Shown here in pieces: positions 17,839 to 26,648 of a stretch of DNA of 64,000 bases (positions within the stretch are counted from its first letter, which is position 1; every line of letters starts with the position of its first letter). The notes beneath the pieces were generated by a model, which was not told the DNA's origin, did no database searches, and saw only the letters and a list, made by a program, of their open reading frames with translations. This DNA comes from Aeromicrobium phoceense. Its GTDB lineage: Bacteria; Actinomycetota; Actinomycetes; Propionibacteriales; Nocardioidaceae. The position numbers were made by a program, and so were the translations under genes. The DNA lies in the NCBI RefSeq assembly GCF_013868155.1, contig NZ_JACEOG010000001.1, positions 1,550,001 through 1,614,000 on the forward strand, given 5' to 3'.

Positions 17839-18402
17839 TCAGTGTGGCAGCAGGTCGTCGACGAACCGGTGAAGGTGCGTGCGCAGGTCCTCGAGGGGCT
17901 GCACGGTGCGCAGGGCACGCGCGGTCAGGATGGCGCCCTCGATGGCGCTGATCTGGAAGCGCGCGAACGCCGTCGCGGCCTCCGGCTCCGCACCTGCCGC
18001 GACCAGGCGGTCGGCGAACGACCGGGTCCACGTGGCGAACGCCTCGGCCGCCGCCTCGACCACCTCCGGGTACTCGCTGCCGGCGAGTGCGGCGGCCGCT
18101 ACGGGGCAGCCCAGCGCGAAGTCGTGTCGCCGCATCTGGCCGATCCCCCAGTCGATGCGGCGGTCGAGATGGGCGTGCGGATCGGCCGGCTCGTCGGAGC
18201 GGACGATGAACTCGCCGGCCCGCCGCGTCGCCGCCGCGACCAGCTCGGCCTTGCCGCCCGGGAAGTGCTGGTAGATCGACTGCCGTGCCGCGCCGCTCGT
18301 GTGGAGCAGATCGGCGATGCCGGTGCCCTGGACGCCGTGGCGGCGCAGGGAGGTGATCGTGGCGTCGAGGAGCCGCTCGCGAGGGGAGGGGCGGGAGGCC
18401 AT
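17839..18402 (-). CDS. TetR-family transcriptional repressor
   Basis: 187 residues. The N-terminal helix-turn-helix is about residues 8-50 (TGIADLLHTSGAARQSIYQHF), followed by a helical ligand-binding domain with LGCPVAAAALAG, as in the YxaF/LmrA-like TetR_C group. ATG at 18402 is leaderless, with TACTGT 6 nt upstream. An 18-bp perfect palindrome in the 37-bp divergent gap overlaps this -10 box and that of the thioesterase gene, so it almost certainly represses both itself and the thioesterase. The inducer is unknown; an acyl-CoA or aromatic compound is a guess. Confidence 0.92.
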   Translation of the reverse strand: MASRPSPRERLLDATITSLRRHGVQGTGIADLLHTSGAARQSIYQHFPGGKAELVAAATRRAGEFIVRSDEPADPHAHLDRRIDWGIGQMRRHDFALGCPVAAAALAGSEYPEVVEAAAEAFATWTRSFADRLVAAGAEPEAATAFARFQISAIEGAILTARALRTVQPLEDLRTHLHRFVDDLLPH

Positions 18403-18411
18403 GTGGACACA

Positions 18412-18429
18412 GTAGACCGATCGGTCTAC
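18412..18429. promoter_or_regulatory. TetR operator overlapping two divergent -10 boxes
   Basis: GTAGACCGATCGGTCTAC is a perfect 18-bp palindrome. Its outer TAC on each strand is also the start of a -10 hexamer: TACTGT for the regulator gene (18409-18414, minus strand) and TACATT for the thioesterase (18427-18432). A bound dimer would block both promoters at once. Confidence 0.85.
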
Positions 18430-18439
18430 ATTGACCAGC

Positions 18440-18913
18440 ATGAGTGCCCCCGGCCTGACCGACGACCAGCTCGCCGCCATGTCCCGTATGAGCGGCCTGG
18501 AGTTCCTGCGGTTCGCGTTCGCGCTGCCGAGCGACCAGCGACCCGCCGTGATCGGTGACCTGTTCGGGATGCGGATCGTGTCGCTGGAGGAGGGGACCGC
18601 CTCGTTCTCGATCCAGTCGCTGCCCACCGCCGCCAACCCCTTGGGCACGCTGCACGGCGGTGCGTGCGCCACGCTGCTCGACTCCGTCATGGGGTGCGCG
18701 GTCCACACGACGCTCGGTGCCGGCGTCGGCTACGGAACGCTCGAGCTCAAGGTCAACTACATCCGCACGGTCCCGGTCGACGGCCGCACGCTGACCGGCA
18801 CCGGGAACGTGATCCACGTGGGCCGCAGCACGGCCACGGCGGAGGGCAAGGTGCTCGACGAGAACGGCAAGCTCGTCGCCCACGGCACCACCACCTGCAT
18901 GATCTACTCCTGA
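18440..18913 (+). CDS. PaaI-type hotdog-fold acyl-CoA thioesterase
   Basis: 157 residues. The hotdog signature NPLGTLHGGACATLLDSVMGCA (positions about 69-90) contains the HGG turn and catalytic-region Asp. The downstream strand GTLELKVNYIRTVP is typical of the PaaI/YbgC-like clade that hydrolyses phenylacetyl-CoA or medium-chain acyl-CoA. ATG at 18440 is leaderless with TACATT 7 nt upstream. It is divergent from, and shares an operator with, the TetR-type gene, so it is expected to be induced by the same ligand. Confidence 0.88.
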   Translation: MSAPGLTDDQLAAMSRMSGLEFLRFAFALPSDQRPAVIGDLFGMRIVSLEEGTASFSIQSLPTAANPLGTLHGGACATLLDSVMGCAVHTTLGAGVGYGTLELKVNYIRTVPVDGRTLTGTGNVIHVGRSTATAEGKVLDENGKLVAHGTTTCMIYS

Positions 18914-18933
18914 GCCCGTGCCTCGCGCCCGTT

Positions 18934-18998
18934 AGGGTGGAGTCAGGTGTGCCGGGAAGTCTGGTCGGCGTCCTGCCGCCGACCCCTCGAGGAAACCC
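18934..18998 (+). promoter_or_regulatory. Structured leader upstream of nhaA (candidate riboswitch)
   Basis: TAGGGT at 18933-18938 is a likely -10. The leader then holds GCCGGGAAGTCTGGTCGGC-type text and a perfect 7-bp stem, GTCGGCG (18964-18970) with CGCCGAC (18977-18983) and a 6-nt loop, ending just before AGGAAACCC and the nhaA ATG. Li+/Na+ riboswitches precede nhaA genes in other bacteria (nhaA-I, DUF1646 motifs), but I cannot confirm that this leader belongs to either class. Confidence 0.4.
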
Positions 18999-20249
18999 AT
19001 GAGCTCACCTGGTCTGTTCACCCGCGGAAGCTGGCCTGAGGCCTCCCGCGTCGCCGACGTGCTGCGCCGCGAGACGGTCGGCGGGACGATCCTGCTGGTC
19101 GCCGCGGTCGCGGCTCTCGTCCTGGCGAACTCGCCGTGGTCGGATGCGTACTTCGACCTGGCGGAGACGCGCATCGGTCCGGCCTCCCTGCACCTGGACC
19201 TCACCGTCTCGGCGTGGGCGGCCGACGGCCTGCTGGCCATCTTCTTCTTCGTCGTGGGACTCGAGCTCAAGCGGGAGTTCGTCGCCGGCGACCTGCGTGA
19301 TCCGCGCCGCGCAATGCTGCCCGTGGTCGCGGCGGTGGGCGGCATGATCGCTCCGGCCCTCATCTTCGTGGCGATCAACGCCGGCCACGGGACCACGCAC
19401 GGCTGGGCCATCCCGACCGCGACCGACATCGCCTTCGCCGTGGCGGTGCTGGCGGTGCTGGGCACCTACCTGCCGCTGGCCCTGCGTACCTTCCTGCTGA
19501 CGCTCGCCGTGGTCGACGACCTCCTGGCGATCACCGTGATCGCGGTGTTCTACACCGCCGAGCTCGACCTGGCCATGCTCGCCGCGGCGTTCATCCCGCT
19601 GCTCGCCTTCGCGGTCGTTGCCCGCCGCGCCCCGAATTGGTGGTGGCTGCTGATCCCGCTCGCCGTGGTGACGTGGGTGCTCATGCACGAGTCCGGCGTC
19701 CACGCGACCGTCGCGGGCGTGCTGCTCGGCTTCACCGTCCCGGCGCACGGCCACCACAGCGTCGCCGAGCGGATGGAGCACCGCGTCCGGCCGGTGTCCA
19801 CGGGCTTCGCCGTGCCGGTGTTCGCGTTCTTCGCCGCCGGGGTGGCGGTGTCGGGGGAGGTGCTCTCGGGTGCCTTCGACTCCCCGGTGACGTGGGGCAT
19901 CGTCCTGGGTCTCGTGCTCGGCAAGCCGATCGGCATCGTCGGCAGCTCGATGCTGCTGTCGGCGACGACGCGCGCCCAGCTGGACCCGAGCATCCGCTGG
20001 ATCGACGTGATCGGGGTGGCGATGCTCGCGGGGATCGGCTTCACCGTCTCGCTGCTGATCGGCGACCTGGCCTTCGTCGACGAGGGACGCGAGGACTACG
20101 TGAAGATCGGTGTCCTGCTCGGCTCGCTCGTCGCGGCCGCGCTCGCGGCGGTGGTGCTGCGGGCGAGGAACCGCCACTACCGCGAGGTCGAGGAGCAGGA
20201 GTCGCGCGACGACGACGCCGACGGCGTCCCCGACGCGTTCCAGCGCTGA
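18999..20249 (+). CDS. nhaA: Na+/H+ antiporter NhaA
   Basis: 416 residues with about 12 membrane segments. The two ion-binding aspartates lie in LTLAVVDDLLAITVI (segment 5), preceded by PTATDIAFAVAVLA (segment 4); the segment-10 region GKPIGIVGSS is also present. It expels sodium or lithium in exchange for protons under salt or alkaline stress. ATG at 18999 has GAGGAAA upstream. The 5' leader is structured and may sense an ion. The acidic tail (QESRDDDADGVPDAF) resembles a Ca2+-binding thrombospondin-type repeat fragment, unusual for NhaA. Confidence 0.95.
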   Translation: MSSPGLFTRGSWPEASRVADVLRRETVGGTILLVAAVAALVLANSPWSDAYFDLAETRIGPASLHLDLTVSAWAADGLLAIFFFVVGLELKREFVAGDLRDPRRAMLPVVAAVGGMIAPALIFVAINAGHGTTHGWAIPTATDIAFAVAVLAVLGTYLPLALRTFLLTLAVVDDLLAITVIAVFYTAELDLAMLAAAFIPLLAFAVVARRAPNWWWLLIPLAVVTWVLMHESGVHATVAGVLLGFTVPAHGHHSVAERMEHRVRPVSTGFAVPVFAFFAAGVAVSGEVLSGAFDSPVTWGIVLGLVLGKPIGIVGSSMLLSATTRAQLDPSIRWIDVIGVAMLAGIGFTVSLLIGDLAFVDEGREDYVKIGVLLGSLVAAALAAVVLRARNRHYREVEEQESRDDDADGVPDAFQR

Positions 20250-20250
20250 G

Positions 20251-20556
20251 TCAGAGCACCCAGACGAAGCCGGCCACGCAGAACGACAGCAGCAGCACGA
20301 GCCACGGGGTGGTGCGCCAGCTGAGCGGCGGCTTGTCGAGGATCACCACGGTGACGCCGTAGATGATCAGCGCCAGCGGCACCGAGACCACCAGCAGGAT
20401 GATCTGGTCGCTGCGCCGGTCGGCCCCGAGGGCGTAGGCGGCGCCGATCGCGCCGAACAGGCCGTGGATCGACGTGACCACCCAGGTGATCGCCATGATC
20501 CGGCGTCGGACGATGTTGAGGGACTCCTCCGAGGCGTCGGGGAGGCGCTGGCTCAT
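20251..20556 (-). CDS. Small membrane protein, unknown function
   Basis: 101 residues with three predicted membrane segments (ITWVVTSIHGLFGAIGAAYAL, IILLVVSVPLALIIYGVTVVI, WLVLLLSFCVAGFVWVL). ATG at 20556 has AAAGGA upstream and overlaps the MarR-family gene stop (ATGA), so it is in that regulator's operon and probably auto-regulated with it. No family is recognised. The product may be the regulated output of the MarR-type switch. Confidence 0.75.
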   Translation of the reverse strand: MSQRLPDASEESLNIVRRRIMAITWVVTSIHGLFGAIGAAYALGADRRSDQIILLVVSVPLALIIYGVTVVILDKPPLSWRTTPWLVLLLSFCVAGFVWVL

Positions 20557-21008
20557 GCCGTGGTCCTTTCGTGGGCGCGGTCGGCCCGCTCGATGAGTTC
20601 GTGCAGCCACCGGTTGACCTGCTCCAGCTCGGCGACGTCCATGTCGAACCGGTCGAGCATCGTGGCCGGGACCGCGAGGGCTCGCTCGCGCAGCGCCCGG
20701 CCCTCGGGCGTCACGGTGAGGGCGAAGGCGCGGTCGTCACCGGCGCGGCGGTCGCGGCGGACGAGGCCGGATGCCTCGAGGCGCTTGACGAGGGGAGAGA
20801 CGGTGGCCGGCTCGAGGCGCAGCACGTCGCTCAGGCCGCGCAGCGTCAGCCCGTCGTTCTCCCACAGCGCAAGCATCACGAGGTACTGCGGGTGCGTGAG
20901 GCCCAACGGCTCGAGGACGTCGCGGTAGCAGCCGATCACGGTGCGCGACGCCACGGACAGCGCGAAGCAGACCTGCTCGTCGAGGGACAGCGGATTCGGG
21001 GCGGCCAT
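20553..21008 (-). CDS. MarR/OhrR-family transcriptional regulator
   Basis: 151 residues. The N-terminus LSLDEQVCFALSVASRTV and the block LTHPQYLVMLALWE align with OhrR, whose conserved Cys in this position (here Cys14) senses organic hydroperoxides. The winged helix is about residues 55-100 (LRGLSDVLRLEPATVSPLVKRLEASGLVRR). ATG at 21008 is leaderless (TACACT, 6-nt spacer), and an imperfect palindrome covers this -10, so it is likely self-repressed. No ohr gene is beside it; the co-transcribed gene encodes a small membrane protein. Confidence 0.85.
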   Translation of the reverse strand: MAAPNPLSLDEQVCFALSVASRTVIGCYRDVLEPLGLTHPQYLVMLALWENDGLTLRGLSDVLRLEPATVSPLVKRLEASGLVRRDRRAGDDRAFALTVTPEGRALRERALAVPATMLDRFDMDVAELEQVNRWLHELIERADRAHERTTA

Positions 21009-21014
21009 GCCGTC

Positions 21015-21037
21015 AGTGTACTAATGGTTCGTGCACT
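21015..21037. promoter_or_regulatory. Probable MarR-type operator
   Basis: On the minus strand AGTGCAC, 9 nt, GTACACT form an inverted repeat with one mismatch. The right half contains TACACT, the -10 box of the MarR-family gene (21015-21020), 6 nt before its ATG. Binding would shut off the gene's own promoter. Confidence 0.6.
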
Positions 21038-21085
21038 CACGAAATCACCCGTGCGGTTGGCCCCCGGGGGTCGTAGGTTGACCCC

Positions 21086-21328
21086 ATGGCCTTCCGCCAC
21101 CGTCGTGAGTACGACGAAACCGTGCCGCAGGCACTCCGTGCCGCGCGTGAGTCGTACGACGCCGCCTCGGCCGAGTACGAGGAGGCGATCACCCGCGCGA
21201 GGCGCGAGTGGGCCGCCGCCCTGGCGACCGCCATCGAGGCGGGCATGTCCTACCAGGAGATCGCCGACGAGGTCGGCGTCTCGCACACCAGCATCAGCCG
21301 GGCGATCAAGCAGTACGGCTCGACCTGA
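21086..21328 (+). CDS. Small helix-turn-helix protein
   Basis: 80 residues. A charged N-terminal helix (residues ~15-45, YDAASAEYEEAITRARREWAA) precedes a C-terminal HTH, MSYQEIADEVGVSHTSISRAI, of the sigma-70 region 4 / Trp-repressor-like kind. ATG at 21086 is leaderless with TAGGTT 6 nt upstream. It ends 1 nt before the acylphosphatase ATG. Probably a small DNA-binding protein; targets unknown. Confidence 0.7.
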   Translation: MAFRHRREYDETVPQALRAARESYDAASAEYEEAITRARREWAAALATAIEAGMSYQEIADEVGVSHTSISRAIKQYGST

Positions 21329-21329
21329 C

Positions 21330-21596
21330 ATGAGGCGCGTCGGCGTCGTGGTGCGCGGGACCGTCCAGGGCGTGGGCTACCGCTTCAGCCTGCGCGTGGT
21401 GGCCGAACGCGCAGGCGTGTCGGGTTGGGTCCGCAACCGCGCCGACGGCAGCGTCGAGGCCGAGCTCCAGGGCGCGCCCTCGGCGGTGGACACGGTGCTG
21501 GCGTGGATGGCGGAGGGGCCGCCCGGCGCCCGGGTGGACTCCCGCGACGTCACCGACCTCCAGCCCGAGGGCACGCAAGGCTTCGAGGTGCGCTGA
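21330..21596 (+). CDS. acyP: Acylphosphatase
   Basis: 88 residues, the normal length. RGTVQGVGYRFSLR (residues ~9-22) holds the phosphate-binding loop with the catalytic Arg, and GWVRNRADGSVEAELQG holds the catalytic Asn. It hydrolyses carboxyl-phosphate bonds of acyl phosphates in the cytoplasm. ATG at 21330 is 1 nt after the stop of the small HTH gene, so the two are probably co-transcribed. A strong hairpin at 21606-21637 ends the transcript. Confidence 0.95.
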   Translation: MRRVGVVVRGTVQGVGYRFSLRVVAERAGVSGWVRNRADGSVEAELQGAPSAVDTVLAWMAEGPPGARVDSRDVTDLQPEGTQGFEVR

Positions 21597-21605
21597 GCCA
21601 CCAAC

Positions 21606-21637
21606 GTCGAAGGCCCCGGCGAACCGGGGCCTTCGAC
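21606..21637. terminator. Bidirectional terminator hairpin
   Basis: A perfect 14-bp stem, GTCGAAGGCCCCGG with CCGGGGCCTTCGAC, around CGAA. It lies between the acylphosphatase stop and the 3' end of the opposing tRNA-Lys gene and can serve both. Confidence 0.8.
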
Positions 21638-21642
21638 ATTGG

Positions 21643-21715
21643 TACACCCCCTCGGACTCGAACCGAGAACCCATTGATTAAGAGTCAATTGCTCTGCCAA
21701 TTGAGCTAGGGGTGC
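21643..21715 (-). tRNA. tRNA-Lys (anticodon CTT)
   Basis: Read on the minus strand it folds into a cloverleaf: acceptor GCACCCC/GGGGTGT, D-stem GCTC/GAGC, anticodon stem ATTGA/TCAAT with loop CTCTTAA, T-arm CTCGG-TTCGAGT-CCGAG. The anticodon CTT reads AAG. The discriminator is A, and CCA is encoded at 21640-21642. The first acceptor pair is G-U. Confidence 0.95.
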
Positions 21716-21787
21716 TCGCGCGCTGCGCGATCACCAACTCTACCGCATACCTTCACGCGACATGAAATCGAGTGCCATGCTTCCGCC

Positions 21788-22512
<725 letters not shown>

Positions 22513-22516
<4 letters not shown>

Positions 22517-24021
22517 GAGAGCAGCGCCTGCGCGGCGTTGTGGCCGCCCAGTCCGCTGACCGCGCCACCGCGCCGCGTCCCGCTGCCGCACAGCAGCACG
22601 CGCGGGTGCGCGGTCGCCACGCCCCAGCGCTGGGCGGGGGAGTAGGGACGCTCGTCCTCCTCGAGCCACGGCCACGTGAGGTCGCCGTGGAAGATGTGCC
22701 CGCCCGGCATCCACAGCTCGTGCTCGATCTCGGTGGGGGTCTTGGCCTCCAGGCCGAGGATGAGGGGCTCGATCGGCTCGGCCAGGTGGGCGTCGAGGGC
22801 GGCGAGCACCCGCGCGACGGCCTCGTCCTTCGCGCCGGGCGCGTCGAGCACGCCCGGCGGCGTGTGCAGGCCGAAGTAGGTGAGCGTCTGCGCGTCGGAG
22901 TCGCGCAGGTCGGGCCCGAGGATCGAGCGGTCGGTCAGGGTGTGGCAGTAGAACTCGCCCGTGGCCGGGGGCAGGTCGCCCGAGGCGGCGGTCGCCCACG
23001 CCCGCTGCAGCTGGTCGTAGGACTCGTCGAGGTGGAACGTGCCGGCGAACGCGACCGCCGGGTCGGCGCCGGACTTGAGCGCCGGGAGGCGGGACAGCAG
23101 GAGGTTGAGCTTCAGCTGCGCGCCCGCGGGCTTGGACGTGGGGGTGTGGCCCAGCAGCCGCTCGAGCACGTAGGGCGCCGCGCCGAAGAGCACGTGGTCG
23201 GCCCGCTCGACGAACCCGTCACCGCACACGGTCACGTCGACGTCGCTCACGTCGATGCCGTCGACCTCGGAGTTGAGCCGGATCGTCGCGCCCGCCTCGG
23301 TGGCCACCCGGGCCAGCTCTGCGGTGACCGCGCCCATGCCGCCCACGGGCACCCGCCACTCGCCCGTGCCGTTGCCGATCAGGTGGTAGAGGAAGCAGCG
23401 GTTCTGCACCAGGGACAGGTCCTCGAGGGAGGCGAAGGTGCCGATGAGGGCGTCTGTGGCCACCACGCCGCGAACGACGTCGTCGGCGAAGCGACGCCGG
23501 ATCACCGTGCCGATCGGGTGCTCGACGAGATCGGTCCAGATCGCCATCTCCACCCGGTCGCGCAGGTCGCCGATGTGGGGGAGCGGCTGCATCAGCGTGG
23601 GGGCGATCGCGTCGGCGAGCGTGCCGATCTCGGCGTAGAACCGGTTCCAGGCCTCGAGCTCGTCGTCGCCGCCGGTGAGCTCGGCGAACGAGGCCCGTGT
23701 GGCCTCCCCGGGCCGGGTCTCGACGACCAGGCCGCCGTCGCGCCCGTCGCGGTGCCAGGGCGTGAAGGAGGCGGTGTCGCGCGACCGCAGCTCCAGCTCG
23801 AGGCCGAGGTCGTCGATCAGAGCCTGGGGGAACAGGCTCACGAGGTAGGAGAACCGCGAGAGACGCGCGTCGTGCTCGGCGAACGGCGCGCCGCTGACGG
23901 CAGCACCACCGACCCTCCCGAGCCGCTCCAGCACCAGCACCTCGACGCCCGCCCGGGCGAGCAGAGCCGCCGCCACGAGCCCGTTGTGTCCCGCTCCGAC
24001 GATGACGACGCGTTCGGCCAT
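22513..24021 (-). CDS. FAD-dependent oxidoreductase, PYROXD2/phytoene-desaturase-like
   Basis: 502 residues. The N-terminal dinucleotide fold VVIVGAGHNGLVAAALLARAG binds FAD, and the C-terminal segment LCGSGTRRGGAVSGLGGHNAA is the second FAD-binding stretch of the CrtI-like amine-oxidase superfamily. WMPGGHIFHGDLTWPW is characteristic of the PYROXD2 group. ATG at 24021 has TATGGG-type text upstream; palindrome copy A of the DUF559 cassette lies 33 nt upstream of it, in its promoter region. No carotenoid genes are near, so a carotenoid role is not supported. Confidence 0.88.
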
Positions 24022-24053
24022 GCCTCACCCTATGACGCCTCGGGACCGGACTT

Positions 24054-24097
24054 GCGTCATACGGAGCGGTCGCCCGCGCCACCGCTTCGTATGACGT
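24054..24097. repeat. Palindrome copy A at the 3' end of the DUF559 gene
   Basis: Arms CGTCATACGGAGCGGT (24055-24070) and ACCGCTTCGTATGACG (24081-24096) pair with one G-T wobble. The flanks are TTG on the left and TCC on the right, so copy A equals the reverse complement of copy B. The stop codon of the DUF559 gene (TGA on the minus strand, 24057-24059) lies inside it, and it could also terminate that transcript. Confidence 0.85.
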
Positions 24098-25004
24098 CCG
24101 GCTCGGGCCGCCAGCCACCTCGCACGAGCGCCGCCCTGACCTGCGCCAGGAACTCGTGGGGCGCGACGCGGAGCCCGAGGTTCGGCACGCGGATGACGGT
24201 GGAGCGATGCAGCACCAGGTGATTCTGGCGCAACGCGTCGTCCACCATGACCGGCGCGCTGAGGTGTTGCACTCCGTCGACCTCGACGACCACGCCGTAC
24301 TCGGACCACTCGACGTCGAGGTACGCCGAGCCCCGCGCGGTCCTGCGCGGTGCCTGACGGGTCGGCTCGGGCAGCCCCTGCTCGCGGCACAGGCGGGCGA
24401 AGTCGAGCTCGCCGAGCGCACGCACGCCGTCGACCAGCTGGGTGGAGACGTCGAGCAGCAGCCGCCGGCGTGCGTGGCGCCGGATGTCCAGTGCCGCCCG
24501 AGCCACGTCCTCGGCGCGGCAGAGTCGCTGCTGGACGCTCGCGGTCAGGAAGAACGCCGCCTGCCGGTCCGAGCGGGCCCACAGGGCGGCGCGTACCGCC
24601 GCGATCTCGGCGCGGACGCGGGGGAGACCCGGACCGGCCAGGTCCCGCCGAGTGAGCCGACGGGTCTGCCGGAGCGTCACGCCGGCGATCCTCGGTGTGC
24701 GGGCGCCGCGCGGCACCGACACGCGGACGGTCTCGACGTCGACGCCGGTGAGACCGGCCGCCTGGAGCGCGGAGACGCCATCGAGCATCGACCGGGGGCC
24801 GGCCTCGATGACAGCGCGCCACCACACCGACCGCAGGGGCAACGGCCCCGAGTGCAAGGCGATCGCGTGCCGTCCCCACGACCGCCACCGACCGGCCTCG
24901 AGCTGTGCTCGCAGGGTGGCGCGTGTGACTCCCGCGGCGAACAGCTGGCGACGGCTCACCACCTGCTCCTGCGCGGTGGCCGTGGCGTGCAGGCTCTGAT
25001 CCAT
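24057..25004 (-). CDS. AbiEi-like / DUF559 endonuclease-domain protein inside a palindrome-bounded cassette
   Basis: 315 residues from ATG 25004. The N-terminal part (about 10-50) resembles the winged-helix start of AbiEi-type antitoxins (VVSRRQLFAAGVTRATL). The C-terminal part (about 200-310) is DUF559, related to Vsr/very-short-patch-repair endonucleases: LGELDFARLCREQGLPEP, then YLDVEWSEYGVVVEVDGVQH with acidic residues suited to bind metal. Earlier in-frame starts up to 25115 would read through palindrome B and are rejected. The last codons and stop lie in palindrome A. DNA cleavage is the family expectation; no partner toxin or antitoxin gene is adjacent. Confidence 0.8.
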   Translation of the reverse strand: MDQSLHATATAQEQVVSRRQLFAAGVTRATLRAQLEAGRWRSWGRHAIALHSGPLPLRSVWWRAVIEAGPRSMLDGVSALQAAGLTGVDVETVRVSVPRGARTPRIAGVTLRQTRRLTRRDLAGPGLPRVRAEIAAVRAALWARSDRQAAFFLTASVQQRLCRAEDVARAALDIRRHARRRLLLDVSTQLVDGVRALGELDFARLCREQGLPEPTRQAPRRTARGSAYLDVEWSEYGVVVEVDGVQHLSAPVMVDDALRQNHLVLHRSTVIRVPNLGLRVAPHEFLAQVRAALVRGGWRPEPDVIRSGGAGDRSV

Positions 25005-25063
25005 CCCGTGAGGGTGGCGCTTCCAACGGATCGGGTCGATCCGGCGTCCACAGCGGTCGGGGA

Positions 25064-25105
25064 CGTCATACGGAGCGGTCGCCGGCGCGACCGCTCCGTA
25101 TGACG
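25064..25105. repeat. Palindrome copy B upstream of the DUF559 gene
   Basis: Perfect 19-bp arms, CGTCATACGGAGCGGTCGC (25064-25082) and GCGACCGCTCCGTATGACG (25087-25105), around CGGC. The flanks (GGA before, CAA after) are the reverse complement of those of copy A, so the two copies bound the nuclease gene as inverted repeats. It also lies 34 nt upstream of glpK. Confidence 0.9.
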
Positions 25106-25139
25106 CAACAGCCACGCCCGCGTGGCTAGGGTGAGGCCC

Positions 25140-26648
25140 ATGTCACAGCAGTTCGTCGGCGCGATCGACCAGGGCACCACCAGCACCCGCTTCATGGTCT
25201 TCGACCACCAGGGCGAGGAGAAGGGCCGGCACCAGGTCGAGCACGAGCAGATCCTTCCGCGGGCCGGCTGGGTCGAGCACGACGCCACCGAGATCTGGGA
25301 GCACACGCGCGAGGTCGTCGAGCAGGGTCTCGAGGCGGCGGGGATCACGGCGGCCGACCTGGCCGCGGGCGGCCTCACGAACCAGCGCGAGACCACGGTC
25401 GTGGGGGACCGGCGCACCGGCGAGCCCTACGCCAACGCCATCGTCTGGCAGGACACCCGCACCGCCGACCTGGCCAAGCGCCTCGACGAGGACGGCAGCG
25501 GCAAGGTCATCCACGCGAAGTCGGGGCTGCCGCCCGCGGCCTACTTCGCCGGCGGCAAGCTGCACTGGATCCTGGAGAACCTCGACGGGGTGCGCGAGGA
25601 CGCCGAGGCGGGCCACGCCCTCTTCGGCACGATCGACACCTGGCTCATCTGGAACCTCACCGGCGGGCCCGACGGCGGGGTGCACGTCACGGACGTCACC
25701 AACGCGAGCCGCACGATGCTGATGAACCTCGAGGACCTCACGTGGGACGACGAGCTGCTCGAGATCTTCGGCGTCCCGCGGCAGATGCTCCCCGAGATCA
25801 CGTCATCGTCGCAGGAGTTCGGCCGGACGACCGAGGACGGCCCCTTCGGCTCCGAGGTGATCCTGGCGGGCAACCTCGGCGACCAGCACGCGGCACTCGT
25901 GGGCCAGGCCTGCTTCGAGCCCGGGATGCTCAAGAACACCTACGGCACCGGCAACTTCCTGGTCCTCAACACCGGCACCGAGATCGTGCGCTCGGAGCGC
26001 GGACTGCTGACCACGGTGGCCTACCGCTTCGGCGACGAGCCGCCCGTCTACGCGCTCGAGGGCTCCATCGCCGTGACGGGGTCGGCCATCCAGTGGCTGC
26101 GCGACCAGCTCAAGGTGTTCGCCGAGGCGGCCGACTCCGAGGCGCTCGCCGAGACGGTCGAGGACAACGGTGGCGTCTACTTCGTGCCGGCCTTCAGCGG
26201 CCTGTTCGCGCCGTACTGGCGGTCGGACGCGCGCGGCGTGATCGTCGGCCTCTCGCGCTTCAACACCGTGGCCCACGTGGCCCGCGCCGCGCTCGAGGCG
26301 ATCTGCTACCAGAGCAAGGACGTCGTCGACGTGATGGTGGCGGACTCCGGCATCGACCTGGAGGTGCTGCGCGTGGACGGCGGGATCACCGCCAACGAGC
26401 TGTGCATGCAGATCCAGGCCGACATCCTCGACATCGAGGTCAGCCGTCCGGTGGTGCCCGAGACCACGTGCCTGGGCGCCGCCTACGCCGCCGGGCTCGC
26501 GGTGGGCTTCTGGTCGAGCACCGACGAGCTGGTGGCGAACTGGTCGGAGTCCAAGCGCTGGACCCCGGCGTGGGACGACGACCAGCGCGAGGCCGGCTAC
26601 CACCAGTGGAAGAAGGCCGTCGAGCGCACGCTGGGCTGGGTCGAGTGA
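25140..26648 (+). CDS. glpK: Glycerol kinase
   Basis: 502 residues, typical length. [18 protein letters not shown] is the N-terminal phosphate-binding loop, [12 protein letters not shown] carries the glycerol-binding Arg-Glu pair, and [13 protein letters not shown] and [11 protein letters not shown] are FGGY-kinase signatures. It makes glycerol 3-phosphate for GlpD, encoded 1.1 kb downstream. ATG at 25140 is leaderless with TAGGGT 7 nt upstream. No glpF gene is seen in the window. Palindrome B sits just outside its promoter. Confidence 0.96.
   Translation: MSQQFVGAIDQGTTSTRFMVFDHQGEEKGRHQVEHEQILPRAGWVEHDATEIWEHTREVVEQGLEAAGITAADLAAGGLTNQRETTVVGDRRTGEPYANAIVWQDTRTADLAKRLDEDGSGKVIHAKSGLPPAAYFAGGKLHWILENLDGVREDAEAGHALFGTIDTWLIWNLTGGPDGGVHVTDVTNASRTMLMNLEDLTWDDELLEIFGVPRQMLPEITSSSQEFGRTTEDGPFGSEVILAGNLGDQHAALVGQACFEPGMLKNTYGTGNFLVLNTGTEIVRSERGLLTTVAYRFGDEPPVYALEGSIAVTGSAIQWLRDQLKVFAEAADSEALAETVEDNGGVYFVPAFSGLFAPYWRSDARGVIVGLSRFNTVAHVARAALEAICYQSKDVVDVMVADSGIDLEVLRVDGGITANELCMQIQADILDIEVSRPVVPETTCLGAAYAAGLAVGFWSSTDELVANWSESKRWTPAWDDDQREAGYHQWKKAVERTLGWVE

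Noticed and set aside
18940..18998. Cobalamin riboswitch before nhaA
   Set aside because: A GGGAAG element occurs, but the B12-box and the other conserved arms are missing and the leader is too short.
25005..25115. Longer N-terminus for the DUF559 protein
   Set aside because: It would be encoded by palindrome B (AVAPATAPYDVP), has no family similarity, and the ATG at 25004 fits the domain start.
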